From: Candidatus Nosocomiicoccus stercorigallinarum
GTDB lineage: Bacteria > Bacillota > Bacilli > Staphylococcales > Salinicoccaceae
Reading direction: 5' to 3'
DNA length: 64,000 bases
Assembly (NCBI GenBank): GCA_019119225.1
Contig: DWXM01000071.1
Span: 1 to 64,000, forward strand
Shown: in pieces, positions 1-7,333 of the stretch
Layout: every line of letters begins with the position of its first letter
Position numbering within the stretch: the first letter of the stretch is position 1
Program-made: the position numbers and the translations under genes
Notes under the pieces: generated by a model
Databases searched by the model: none
The model's input: the letters and a program-made list of their open reading frames with translations, nothing else
What the model was told of the DNA's origin: nothing

Positions 1-17
1 TTTAATAAAATTGTCAT
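1..17 (-). CDS. Start of a T-box-controlled gene cut by the left edge
   Basis: Only the first five or six codons are visible: an ATG at 17-15, read leftward, giving MTILL. A purine-rich Shine-Dalgarno sequence (GGGAG core, about 22-26) lies just before it and directly after the second T-box terminator. The product cannot be identified from so few residues. The leader's likely UGG specifier and its TGGC T-box suggest a tryptophan-related gene, such as a synthetase, biosynthetic enzyme or transporter. That is inferred from the RNA only. Confidence 0.4.
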
Positions 18-30
18 CACTCTCCCTAAT

Positions 31-312
31 AAAAAACCGCACATTTTGAATCCTAAAAAAGGACGCAAAATGCGCGGTGCCACCTATATTAACAGTAAAA
101 ACTGTTCACTCATTCAACTAAAAAAGCACCACGGAATAATTCGTAAGGACGATATTATTTCGCGGTGCCACCTTAATTGCTTCTCTTATTATTCAGTTAA
201 ATATTATTCGCCCAATTCAAAATAATATTGTACATGTTTCCATCAACCACATGTTTTCTGACTGCTACAGCTACTATTTTTACTTTTACGAATAAGTATA
301 TATTATACTAAA
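31..312 (-). promoter_or_regulatory. T-box leader with duplicated antiterminator/terminator (probably tRNA-Trp)
   Basis: On the minus strand a stem I region with a conserved-looking distal loop (GGTTGATGGAAA, near 234-248) is followed by two T-box modules. The first T-box sequence, AAGGTGGCACCGCG (161-174), overlaps a terminator hairpin at 126-168 with a T-run at 120-125. The second, AGGTGGCACCGCG (73-85), overlaps a strong hairpin at 37-77 with six Ts at 31-36. A 6-bp stem-loop (91-106) precedes the second module, and there is no room for a second stem I. A lower helix TTATTCG/CGAATAA places the triplet TGG (212-214) in the specifier position. Both modules carry TGGC, which pairs with a G discriminator, as in tRNA-Trp. 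The amino acid is therefore inferred as Trp. Confidence 0.8.
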
Positions 313-333
313 GGCTAAATTTTAAGTTGTCAA
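302..333 (-). promoter_or_regulatory. Promoter of the left-edge T-box transcript
   Basis: A consensus -35 TTGACA lies at 333-328 on the minus strand. It is followed after 17 bp by TAGTAT (310-305), which overlaps a TATAAT (307-302). The T-box stem I begins just downstream. Confidence 0.65.
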
Positions 334-400
334 CTGCTTTTATTTTTTATTTATAAGACAAAAGATGAAAACTGTAGTACACTTCAATTGTAATCAAATA

Positions 401-497
401 TAAGCACATGGGGAGCTTCGGCTGAGAAAGGTAAGACCTGACCCACAACCTGATCTAGGTAATGCTAGCGTAGGTGTTGTGTATATCCATGCTTATT
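401..497 (+). promoter_or_regulatory. TPP riboswitch (THI element)
   Basis: The conserved thi-box blocks are all present in order: GGGGAGC, GGCTGAGA, GACC, CTGATCTAGGTAATGCTAGC and GTAGG. The closing P1 stem pairs TAAGCA-ATGG at 401-411 with CCATGCTTA at 487-495. It lies upstream of tenA and is followed by a terminator hairpin, so thiamine pyrophosphate should switch transcription off. Confidence 0.95.
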
Positions 498-513
498 TCG
501 CATGTATTTATTT

Positions 514-545
514 CACAAGCCTCCTCTAACGGAGCTTTTTTTGTG
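514..545 (+). terminator. Expression-platform terminator of the TPP riboswitch
   Basis: A hairpin with arms CTCC and GGAG, flanked by AAGC and CTT, is followed by a run of seven Ts just before the tenA Shine-Dalgarno sequence. Confidence 0.75.
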
Positions 546-568
546 CAAATAAAAGGAGAATATTTAAT

Positions 569-1240
569 ATGAAATTCAGTGAGAAAGCTCGCGAATTATC
601 AAAACAATTTTGGGACGGAAGTCATAAACATCCATTTGTGACTGGACTTGCAGATGGTTCATTAAGTGAGGAAACATTTAGGTATTATCTCATTCAAGAT
701 GGCTACTACCTCATCCACTTCTCTCGTCTTTTTGGAGAAATTAGAGATCGTGCAAAAAACAACGAAGTAAAAGACATTATGTCTAAAAACAAAGAAGACC
801 TAGAAGCGGGAGAAATTGCAGTTCGTGAAGAGTTCTTTAAAGAAAAAAACATTACTGATGAAGAGTATGACAACACAGAAATTGCACCAACCGCAAATCA
901 CTACATTGCTCATATGTATAGACAAATTGTAGAATCTGAAGACTATATCGGTGTTGCAGTTGCTGGACTATTACCATGCCCGTGGTTATACCAAGATATC
1001 GGTGCAAAATTAATTAAACATAAATCACCTGTACCAATTTACCAAAGTTGGATTGATACGTACGTCACAGACGAATTTAACAACTTAACTGAAAGACATA
1101 TTGATTTATGCGATAAATTATACGACGAAGCAAATGATGACCAAAAAGAAAGAATGTTAAACGCGTTCTTTATGAGTGTGAGATTCGAATACTTATTCTT
1201 TGATATGGCATATAAACAAGAAGAGTGGATTAAATTATAG
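569..1240 (+). CDS. tenA: Aminopyrimidine aminohydrolase / thiaminase II TenA
   Basis: The 223-residue protein is full length for TenA/thiaminase II, a cytosolic all-helical enzyme that hydrolyses aminomethylpyrimidine degradation products for thiamine salvage. The expected catalytic residues are visible: Asp44 (LIQDGYYL), Cys137 (GLLPCPWLY) and Glu207 (RFEYLFF). The start has a good ribosome site (AAAGGAG) and is the first ATG after the TPP riboswitch terminator. The gene overlaps nothing, and thiW follows after one base, so the two form an operon repressed by thiamine pyrophosphate. No thiDME genes are linked here, which fits a salvage role rather than full synthesis. Confidence 0.93.
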   Translation: MKFSEKARELSKQFWDGSHKHPFVTGLADGSLSEETFRYYLIQDGYYLIHFSRLFGEIRDRAKNNEVKDIMSKNKEDLEAGEIAVREEFFKEKNITDEEYDNTEIAPTANHYIAHMYRQIVESEDYIGVAVAGLLPCPWLYQDIGAKLIKHKSPVPIYQSWIDTYVTDEFNNLTERHIDLCDKLYDEANDDQKERMLNAFFMSVRFEYLFFDMAYKQEEWIKL

Positions 1241-1241
1241 T

Positions 1242-1769
1242 ATGTCCACAAAGAAACTTACAATTATCGCCGTATGTATCGCGTTAAATACTGTATTATC
1301 TTCAATTATTAGAATTGAAGGTATGGCACCAATGTCGACAGTCTTTAACATTATATTTGCAACGTTTGGTACATTTTACGTGACACTCATTGCCCTTGTG
1401 ACAGCAATTTTAAGAATGATTATATTTGGAATTCCACCGCTAGCACTAACAGGTGCAGTATTTGGTGCAATTTTAGCTGGAATTGGCTATAAATTATCAA
1501 AATCAATCTTCGGTGCATGGTTCGGTGAATTTGTCGGTACAGGAATTATCGGTTCGATTATTTCAGTACCAGTTATGAAATTTTTTATGGACCTTGACTC
1601 AAATGCAGTATGGTTTTTATACACACCGAGATTCGTCGGCGCAACAATTATCGGTGGAATCATCGCGGTAGTCATCTATAGTAGTCTTAAAAATTCTAGA
1701 GCATTTAAAGATATACTAGAGTTATTCGATAAGGAACATAATCGTAATTCAACTTATCGGAAGTCATAG
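1242..1769 (+). CDS. thiW: ThiW-family ECF transporter S component (thiamine precursor uptake)
   Basis: This is a 175-residue membrane protein with about five hydrophobic segments. It has the layout of ThiW substrate-binding components of energy-coupling-factor transporters, including the early SSIIRIEGMAPMSTVFNII region and the middle AILRMIIFGIPPLALTGAVFGA segment. It would bind a thiamine precursor and use a shared EcfAAT module encoded elsewhere. The start was set to the ATG at 1242, two bases after the tenA stop; an upstream in-frame ATG at 1200 lies inside tenA and is unlikely. There is no clear Shine-Dalgarno sequence, so translation is probably coupled to tenA. Its stop codon lies inside the hairpin that begins the 52-bp repeat array. 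Confidence 0.88.
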   Translation: MSTKKLTIIAVCIALNTVLSSIIRIEGMAPMSTVFNIIFATFGTFYVTLIALVTAILRMIIFGIPPLALTGAVFGAILAGIGYKLSKSIFGAWFGEFVGTGIIGSIISVPVMKFFMDLDSNAVWFLYTPRFVGATIIGGIIAVVIYSSLKNSRAFKDILELFDKEHNRNSTYRKS

Positions 1770-1791
1770 TGAGGTATTACACTATCTTTTT
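1766..1791 (+). terminator. Terminator of tenA-thiW
   Basis: ATAGTG (1766-1771) pairs with CACTAT (1780-1785) and is followed by CTTTTT. The stem includes the thiW stop codon. This hairpin is the first member of the tandem array that follows. Confidence 0.6.
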
Positions 1792-1936
1792 GGTTAGCAG
1801 GTGATTTATCGTAAGTGATAGTGTCTTATTGCACTATCTCTTTGGTTAGCAGGCGATTTATCATAAGTGATAGTATCTTATTGCACTATCTCTTTGGTTA
1901 GTGGGTGATTTATCATAAGTGATATTCACCTATTAC
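1781..1936. repeat. Three tandem copies of a 52-bp unit
   Basis: Units start at 1781, 1833 and 1885, each beginning ACTATCT and sharing TTTGGTTAG, GATTTATC and TAAGTGATAGT. The third copy decays at its end. A partial copy, TATCGGAAGTCATAGTG (about 1756-1771), lies in the 3' end of thiW, so the array begins inside the coding sequence. Each junction forms a small GATAGTG/CACTATC-type hairpin. No coding potential is seen. Confidence 0.85.
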
Positions 1937-1978
1937 ACCAACTCTTTCGATAACGAATTAAACGATCTACAATACAAA

Positions 1979-2013
1979 TAAAAAGAGAAGCACAACTAGT
2001 GCTTCTCTTTTTT
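1979..2013. terminator. Bidirectional terminator after the fem cluster
   Basis: AAGAGAAGCAC and GTGCTTCTCTT form an 11-bp stem with As on one side and Ts on the other. It overlaps the end of the third fem gene and serves it on the minus strand. Confidence 0.85.
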
Positions 2014-3253
2014 ATCTTACTTTATCGATTAAGTTTTTCGCTTTATAAATGATTGGTCGATTTACAATTGAAAATGTTCCAGGAAGTTCTTCGATTGATG
2101 CGTTATATCCTTGTTTAAACTTAAATACACCGTAATCGCTTGCGTCTTCATGGAAATTACCTGTAATTCCGAACATATTAAAACGCTCAAGACCAAGCTC
2201 TTTTGCTTTTTTAATCATTTCCCATGTCACAAAGTTTGTCCCTAAATATTGAGAGTGTTCTGGGTAGCTTCCGCTGTATAAATAGACCATTTCATTGTTG
2301 TTGTAGTAATACATACCAACAGATAAATCGATTAAACCACCATATTGTTCTCGATGTTCCTCAGCTGATTTAAGTCTCTTCTTTCTACTTTTCACGAGAT
2401 TTTTTTGTTCGTTTAATCGTTTCTTTTCACCGCGCGTAATACTTTCTTTTTGTTCTATTTCTTCTAATGATTCGGTTAATTCTTTTAACTCTTCTGTTAA
2501 CTCATCGATATATTGGTCAAGGTCAATTTGTGATAACACGATATACGCTTTATCTTGTAAACTTTTTAATTGTGCTTTAATTCTCGACTCTGGAATTTCG
2601 TCAAATCCTAGTCTTTTTTCTGTATCTTTATAGATTTCTATGAAGCGGTCATATTCTGATTCGTCGAGATATTTAAGTTTTAACGGTAGCATTTCACTTT
2701 GCCGCGTGTTATAGCGAGTCGTTCGGTCCATATTTTTTAAAATTTCATCAAGACTATCACTGATATCCACAACAGATAGGAATCTAATACTTTCTCCGAA
2801 AATCATTTGTTTCGTAAACCCGTGGTGCTTAAACCCGTTTCTAGAGAAAATTCTTATAATCTCTTCGTTATTTTTTGGATCATCTTCTATTACATTTCCA
2901 TCTCTATCTCTCATTTGATAGATTGTATACGGAGAAAATGTAAGAGTAACTGCACCTTTAGATTTTGCGAAATCATCAATTCCTTTTATAAAGCGTTCTA
3001 ACTTTTCATTTGTAAAATCTTCAATTACAGGACCAGAATGTGTGGACATCGCGTTAAATGATCTTAAAAAAGGATACTCACTAATTAATGATACGCCGAT
3101 AAGATTTGCTTCTTCTTTTAAGCCGAGTAAATATGTTTTTGTATGTTCTTTAACATAATCATAATATAATTCGTCGTGCATAAAATGATACATATCATTA
3201 TAGTTTTTCATAAACGTATAAAATTCTTGTTCAGAAATTTCTTCAACTTTCAT
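2012..3253 (-). CDS. FemABX-family protein, diverged third paralogue (Fmh-like)
   Basis: The 413-residue protein has the Fem architecture: two acetyltransferase-like (GNAT) halves with a coiled-coil arm at about residues 235-300, and a C-terminal WEMIKKAKELGLERFNMFGITG block. Fem proteins add amino acids from charged tRNA to the peptidoglycan bridge. It is third in a tandem set, 17 bp after the femB homologue, with a good ribosome site. It differs from its neighbours at a conserved basic motif: RKRNIRRA and RRRNIRKA in the first two become TRYNTRQS here. It could be an Fmh-type paralogue with another amino acid or substrate preference. I cannot assign it to a named subfamily. Confidence 0.8.
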   Translation of the reverse strand: MKVEEISEQEFYTFMKNYNDMYHFMHDELYYDYVKEHTKTYLLGLKEEANLIGVSLISEYPFLRSFNAMSTHSGPVIEDFTNEKLERFIKGIDDFAKSKGAVTLTFSPYTIYQMRDRDGNVIEDDPKNNEEIIRIFSRNGFKHHGFTKQMIFGESIRFLSVVDISDSLDEILKNMDRTTRYNTRQSEMLPLKLKYLDESEYDRFIEIYKDTEKRLGFDEIPESRIKAQLKSLQDKAYIVLSQIDLDQYIDELTEELKELTESLEEIEQKESITRGEKKRLNEQKNLVKSRKKRLKSAEEHREQYGGLIDLSVGMYYYNNNEMVYLYSGSYPEHSQYLGTNFVTWEMIKKAKELGLERFNMFGITGNFHEDASDYGVFKFKQGYNASIEELPGTFSIVNRPIIYKAKNLIDKVR

Positions 3254-3270
3254 TAGACTCGCACCCTTTA

Positions 3271-4548
3271 CTATCTTTTACCGAGTTTTTGCTCTAACTT
3301 CACTTTTACTTTAAACGCATTATGAACGAGAGGATTAATTACTTTTACAAAGTCACCAACAAGCTCTTCAATTTCAGCATTAAATCCACGTTTGAAGCGG
3401 TATACACCGTAGTCTTCTCCGTCCTCACTAAAATCACCGGATACACCGTAGAAGTTATAGCGGGCAATGCCATGAACCATTGCATATTTCATCATCTCAA
3501 GATGCATCATATATGGTCCAACAAACATATTAAACTCTTCACTTGACGCTCCTGCGTTATAGACGAGTTCGTAAGGTGTTACAAAGTATACTCCACTACC
3601 GAGATTTAATACGTTGCCGTGATTTTCTTTAAATTCTTTCGATTTTTCAAGATCATTCACGTGACCTTCGATGTTTCTTTCTAACTCTTTAATTTTATTT
3701 AATGTTTTTTTGTTTTGGTTTTCTTTTTGTTCTTGCTTTTCTTTTTGTTTTTCTAGTTTATCAATTTCTTTTTCAGTTTGGTCGATAAATTGATCTAATT
3801 CAATATAAGCAAGTGGGACAAGTACTTTATCGCCATATGCCTTTTTAAACTGCTTAAAGTACTTTTCAGGGTCTTCATTCACAAAGAAATCTTGACGCTC
3901 TGCAGTGTGTAAATACATATCGACAAAGATGTCCATTTCATCTACTTCTAAGAAACGAACTTTAACACCAAAACGTTTTGCTTTTCGGATATTTCTTCTA
4001 CGTAAGTTATCAAAAGATTTTACTAATTCATCTTCATTATTAAATTTACTCACATCTAAGACACTCATCCAACGTGCTTGTGACGTATTTGAGTAACCTC
4101 TTGTAAATCCTTGGTGAATATAACCCATATTTTCTAATAACTGAATAACCTCATCACGGTTTTCATAATCATTATACGGTTCAACGTCCTTATCGTATTT
4201 CTTATAAATCCAGTTCGGGTCAACCTTTACGTAAGACGCGTCATTTTCTTTTAAATATTCTGTTAAACCAGCAAAATATGCACGTACTAAACTTAAGTTA
4301 TCATAGTCAAGTACAGGACCACGGTTAGAATAATAGAAATATTTGCCTAAAATTGTCGGCTCTTTTGTAAATAGTCCTGCTGCTAAGACGTTTCCATCAT
4401 TATCTTTTAACCCGAGTAATTCTACCTCAAAACGTCCGTCATTTAAGCGGTTATCTTTATTTTCAATCATCTGGAAGAAGGCACTTTCGTGTCCTCCATG
4501 TTCAATAAAATCTGCATATTCTTTATTTGTTAATTGTACGAACTTCAT
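3271..4548 (-). CDS. femB: FemB-type peptidoglycan pentaglycine interpeptide ligase
   Basis: At 425 residues this matches staphylococcal FemB in length and detail, for example QARWMSVLDV, LRRRNIRKAKRFGVKVRFL, YGDKVLVPLAYIELDQF and the ending EDYGVYRFKRGFNAEIEELVGDF. FemB uses glycyl-tRNA to add glycines 4 and 5 to the interpeptide bridge in S. aureus; whether this organism's bridge is pentaglycine cannot be told from sequence. A Lys/Glu-rich coiled-coil arm lies at about residues 250-305. The start ATG follows AGGAAGAG, 12 bp after the femA stop, so the cluster is one transcript. Confidence 0.88.
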   Translation of the reverse strand: MKFVQLTNKEYADFIEHGGHESAFFQMIENKDNRLNDGRFEVELLGLKDNDGNVLAAGLFTKEPTILGKYFYYSNRGPVLDYDNLSLVRAYFAGLTEYLKENDASYVKVDPNWIYKKYDKDVEPYNDYENRDEVIQLLENMGYIHQGFTRGYSNTSQARWMSVLDVSKFNNEDELVKSFDNLRRRNIRKAKRFGVKVRFLEVDEMDIFVDMYLHTAERQDFFVNEDPEKYFKQFKKAYGDKVLVPLAYIELDQFIDQTEKEIDKLEKQKEKQEQKENQNKKTLNKIKELERNIEGHVNDLEKSKEFKENHGNVLNLGSGVYFVTPYELVYNAGASSEEFNMFVGPYMMHLEMMKYAMVHGIARYNFYGVSGDFSEDGEDYGVYRFKRGFNAEIEELVGDFVKVINPLVHNAFKVKVKLEQKLGKR

Positions 4549-4560
4549 TATATTCTCTTC

Positions 4561-5799
4561 CTACCTTTTTAATAAGTGATATAACTTATCTAATGTTCCG
4601 TTAATCGGTTTTACAAAGTCACCAATATATTCGTTAACTGTTGCGTTAAATCCTTTTTTAAATTGGATGACACCGTAATCTTCAGCATCTTCAGTAAATT
4701 TACCACTAATACCATAGAAGTTATAAATATCTACATTATGCTCTAAAGCGTATTTGATCATTTCCCACTGAATTGCGTAACTTCCAGCAAAGTGTCTAAA
4801 CTCATTTGCTGTACCACCAGCTAAATACGCAACTTCGTGTGGAGTATTAATATAATAGCTCGCTGCAACTGGGAGTTCTTTACCGTGCGTTTCACGTAGT
4901 TTAACCCCTTCATCAAGTTTTTTCTCGATATTAGCGAGTTGTTCGTTAAAGTTTTTTACTTTATTTTGTGCTTTTTTGTTATCAGGATGACGATCTGCTT
5001 GCTTCTTTGCTTTGTTTAAATCTTTTTGCATTTTAGCAACTTCTTTTTCTAAAGTATCAACGTATTCATCTAAATCAACATAAGCAAGTGGAATCATCAC
5101 GTTATCTTTAAAGTATTTTTTTCTAGACTTATAAAATGCTGGTCCACGGTCGAAGAATTCTTTCATTTCACTCGTGTCTTCCATAAAATCTGTAAATATG
5201 TCGATATCTTCTAAACCGAGGTATTTCACTTTAATACCATCTTTTTCAGCTCTACGAATGTTACGTTTACGTAGTTGGTCGAAATTTTTAAAAATTTCTT
5301 CTTCAGTTTTATCTTTTAAATCTAATGTTGAGTGCCATCTAATTTGAGTGTCTTTACTAAATCCGACAGTGAATCCGTCGTGTGTGTAACCAAGTGCTTT
5401 AAACCAATCAAATAATTGTACACTTTCTTTTTCTTCTAAAATATTACCATCGTGGTCACGTACGTTTAATACAACATATGGATCTACACGAAGATAAATA
5501 ACCTTTTTATCTTTTAAAAATTCCTCTAACCCTCTAAAAAATGCTTTAACAATTCTTTGATCAGAATAATCGAGTACAGGGCCTCTATTCGTATATGCAA
5601 AGTTAAAGAATTTCATGACGCGGCCAAGCGTAACTAAACAGGCTGCTTTTACTTCACCGTTATGTTTTAAACCAACGAGGTAACTCTTTGTACCTTCTTC
5701 TACTTTTAAGCGGTAATTATCTAACGTTTGAGTAAAATGACTAAAGTGTTCAGTCGTATATTGCTCAAATTCTTTTTCAGTAAGTTCTACAAACTCCAT
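4561..5799 (-). CDS. femA: FemA-type peptidoglycan interpeptide ligase
   Basis: The 412-residue product resembles S. aureus FemA throughout: HFTQTLDNY near the start, YTNRGPVLDY, LRKRNIRRAEKDGIKVKYL, a long coiled-coil arm (about 240-305) and YNFYGISGKFTEDAEDYG. FemA adds glycines 2 and 3 of the cell-wall bridge in S. aureus. The start was moved 18 codons inside the longest frame to the ATG at 5799, which has a proper ribosome site (AAAGGATTG) and aligns with the family start. It is the first gene of the three-gene fem set, with an extended -10 promoter about 45 bp upstream. Confidence 0.9.
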   Translation of the reverse strand: MEFVELTEKEFEQYTTEHFSHFTQTLDNYRLKVEEGTKSYLVGLKHNGEVKAACLVTLGRVMKFFNFAYTNRGPVLDYSDQRIVKAFFRGLEEFLKDKKVIYLRVDPYVVLNVRDHDGNILEEKESVQLFDWFKALGYTHDGFTVGFSKDTQIRWHSTLDLKDKTEEEIFKNFDQLRKRNIRRAEKDGIKVKYLGLEDIDIFTDFMEDTSEMKEFFDRGPAFYKSRKKYFKDNVMIPLAYVDLDEYVDTLEKEVAKMQKDLNKAKKQADRHPDNKKAQNKVKNFNEQLANIEKKLDEGVKLRETHGKELPVAASYYINTPHEVAYLAGGTANEFRHFAGSYAIQWEMIKYALEHNVDIYNFYGISGKFTEDAEDYGVIQFKKGFNATVNEYIGDFVKPINGTLDKLYHLLKR

Positions 5800-5843
5800 T
5801 AATTTCAATCCTTTTTCGAATGCTCTCTTTAAATTCCGTTTAA

Positions 5844-5852
5844 AGTATAGCA
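5844..5852 (-). promoter_or_regulatory. Extended -10 promoter for femA
   Basis: The minus strand reads TGCTATACT, an extended -10 (TGn then TATACT), 45 bp before the femA start. No good -35 is visible, which is usual for extended -10 promoters. Confidence 0.45.
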
Positions 5853-5936
5853 TTTTTTCACTACTCTATTCTATTCAAAGCTAAATTTCTAAGTGAATAT
5901 CCAATCTATTATTATAGCATAATTCATGTGAAGTTT

Positions 5937-7193
5937 TTAGCGCTTATGTCCTGCAATAAGTCCCTCTCTTAGTTTTAAAGTCGAAGCTTCTGTCATACTT
6001 AATGCGCGCATCACACTTAATGTTCCGTATTTGATTTTTAGTTCATCGATTGTTTTTAATAACTGTTCGCGTTTTTCATCGTTTTCTTTAAATAAGTTTC
6101 CTTGAATATACTTGTTGCTAATTAAGTTCGTTAAACTTACACTAATCGTTCGGTACAATGCACTCTCATCTGCAATCTTTTTAAGGCGAATCCAAATACC
6201 AAACATCACTTCGTTTTCGTCATGCGTCCCTTCGTCAATTGTAAATTGCTGACGATACGACTTACCATATTTTGTAGTCACTTGAAATTGAATCGTACGC
6301 GCAAAACGATTCATTAACCGAAGTCTATGAACAACTTCATCGACGTGTTCAAGTATGACGACATATAATTCATGAAACTCATAATCTCTCATTAAAATTT
6401 GACTCTTAGCGATTGTTGGACTTTTTGCATTGTATTTTTCGCTTAACTTACTAAAATCTAAGCCGTTAGCGTGCATATGCCAATCGATTCCGATGACACC
6501 GAAATCTTTTTTTAAATATTCTACCGGGTAAAGAGCTAAATCTTTTACTGTATAAATACCACGCTGATTTAATTTCTTTTCTGATCGTTTATTAATACCA
6601 AAAAAATTCCTAAGGGGGGAAATCGGCCATAATTTTTCAGGAATATCGTGATATCGCCACTCTGTAATACCATTTGGCATCTTTTTGGCTTCAATATCTA
6701 GTGATACTTTACTTAACAAAACGTTATCGCCAATACCAATCGCACATTCAATGAGTGTTTCTCTATAAATATGTGCTTTTAAAATTTCTGCAAGTTCATA
6801 CGGTGTTTCAGCAAAGAGATGATAACTGTCTGTCACATCCATAAAAAACTCATCGATAGAATATTGATGAAAATCTTCAGGTGCAACATATTGTAACGCA
6901 ATTTCAGTTATTTTTTTTGAATACGTTAAATATGTTTTCATCGACGGGTTAATCACTTTAATGTGGTCCGCTTTTGGAATTTCAAAATGTCTAGACCCTG
7001 TTTTAATACCGATTTCTTTCATTTTTGGTGTCGCTGCTAAAACAACAGAACCTTTTTCTTCAACATCACCAACGACCGCAAGATACGTTGTTTTCGGATC
7101 CCATCCATTCATCAAGCAAGATACACTCGCGAAAAAACTCTTTTGGTCGATGCAAAATATCTCTCTTTTTGGACATAAATAATAGTTATACAT
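5937..7193 (-). CDS. Y-family DNA polymerase (UvrX/UmuC-like), SOS repair
   Basis: The 418-residue protein is an error-prone Y-family polymerase of the UvrX/YqjW type. The first metal-binding aspartate lies in FCIDQKSFF (about residues 13-21) and the catalytic acidic pair in SIDEFFMDV. The palm/fingers region is followed by a helix-hairpin-helix block (LWPISPLRNFFGINKRSEKKL) and a little-finger domain. Such polymerases copy past DNA lesions. The start has the ribosome site AAGGAG. A LexA-type SOS box sits 22 bp upstream, so it should be DNA-damage induced. No terminator separates it from the fem promoter. Confidence 0.9.
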   Translation of the reverse strand: MYNYYLCPKREIFCIDQKSFFASVSCLMNGWDPKTTYLAVVGDVEEKGSVVLAATPKMKEIGIKTGSRHFEIPKADHIKVINPSMKTYLTYSKKITEIALQYVAPEDFHQYSIDEFFMDVTDSYHLFAETPYELAEILKAHIYRETLIECAIGIGDNVLLSKVSLDIEAKKMPNGITEWRYHDIPEKLWPISPLRNFFGINKRSEKKLNQRGIYTVKDLALYPVEYLKKDFGVIGIDWHMHANGLDFSKLSEKYNAKSPTIAKSQILMRDYEFHELYVVILEHVDEVVHRLRLMNRFARTIQFQVTTKYGKSYRQQFTIDEGTHDENEVMFGIWIRLKKIADESALYRTISVSLTNLISNKYIQGNLFKENDEKREQLLKTIDELKIKYGTLSVMRALSMTEASTLKLREGLIAGHKR

Positions 7194-7214
7194 AGACGTT
7201 CTCTCCTTAAAAAG

Positions 7215-7228
7215 CGAACATATGTTCT
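7215..7228 (-). promoter_or_regulatory. LexA (SOS) operator
   Basis: CGAACATATGTTCT matches the Gram-positive SOS box CGAAC-N4-GTTCG at all but the last base. It lies immediately upstream of the Y-family polymerase gene. Confidence 0.8.
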
Positions 7229-7272
7229 ATATAAGAATAACACATTTTAACTAAGATGAAATACCTTATCTT

Positions 7273-7301
7273 TTGTATATCGCTAGTTAATATAGTATTC
7301 T
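7273..7301 (+). promoter_or_regulatory. Promoter of the DUF1002 gene
   Basis: TTGTAT (7273-7278) and TATTCT (7296-7301) are separated by 17 bp and lie 33 bp before the start codon. Confidence 0.5.
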
Positions 7302-7333
7302 TAAAGCAAATTTATATATGAGAGGTATGAACT

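Noticed and set aside
1781-1936. Mobile element or integron-like repeat
   Set aside because: The unit is 52 bp with no ORF, target duplication or terminal repeats, and it is continuous with the thiW terminator, so local duplication is simpler.
2012-3253. FemX/FmhB assignment for the third Fem gene
   Set aside because: Its motifs do not match what I know of FmhB (first-glycine enzyme), so no gene symbol was given.
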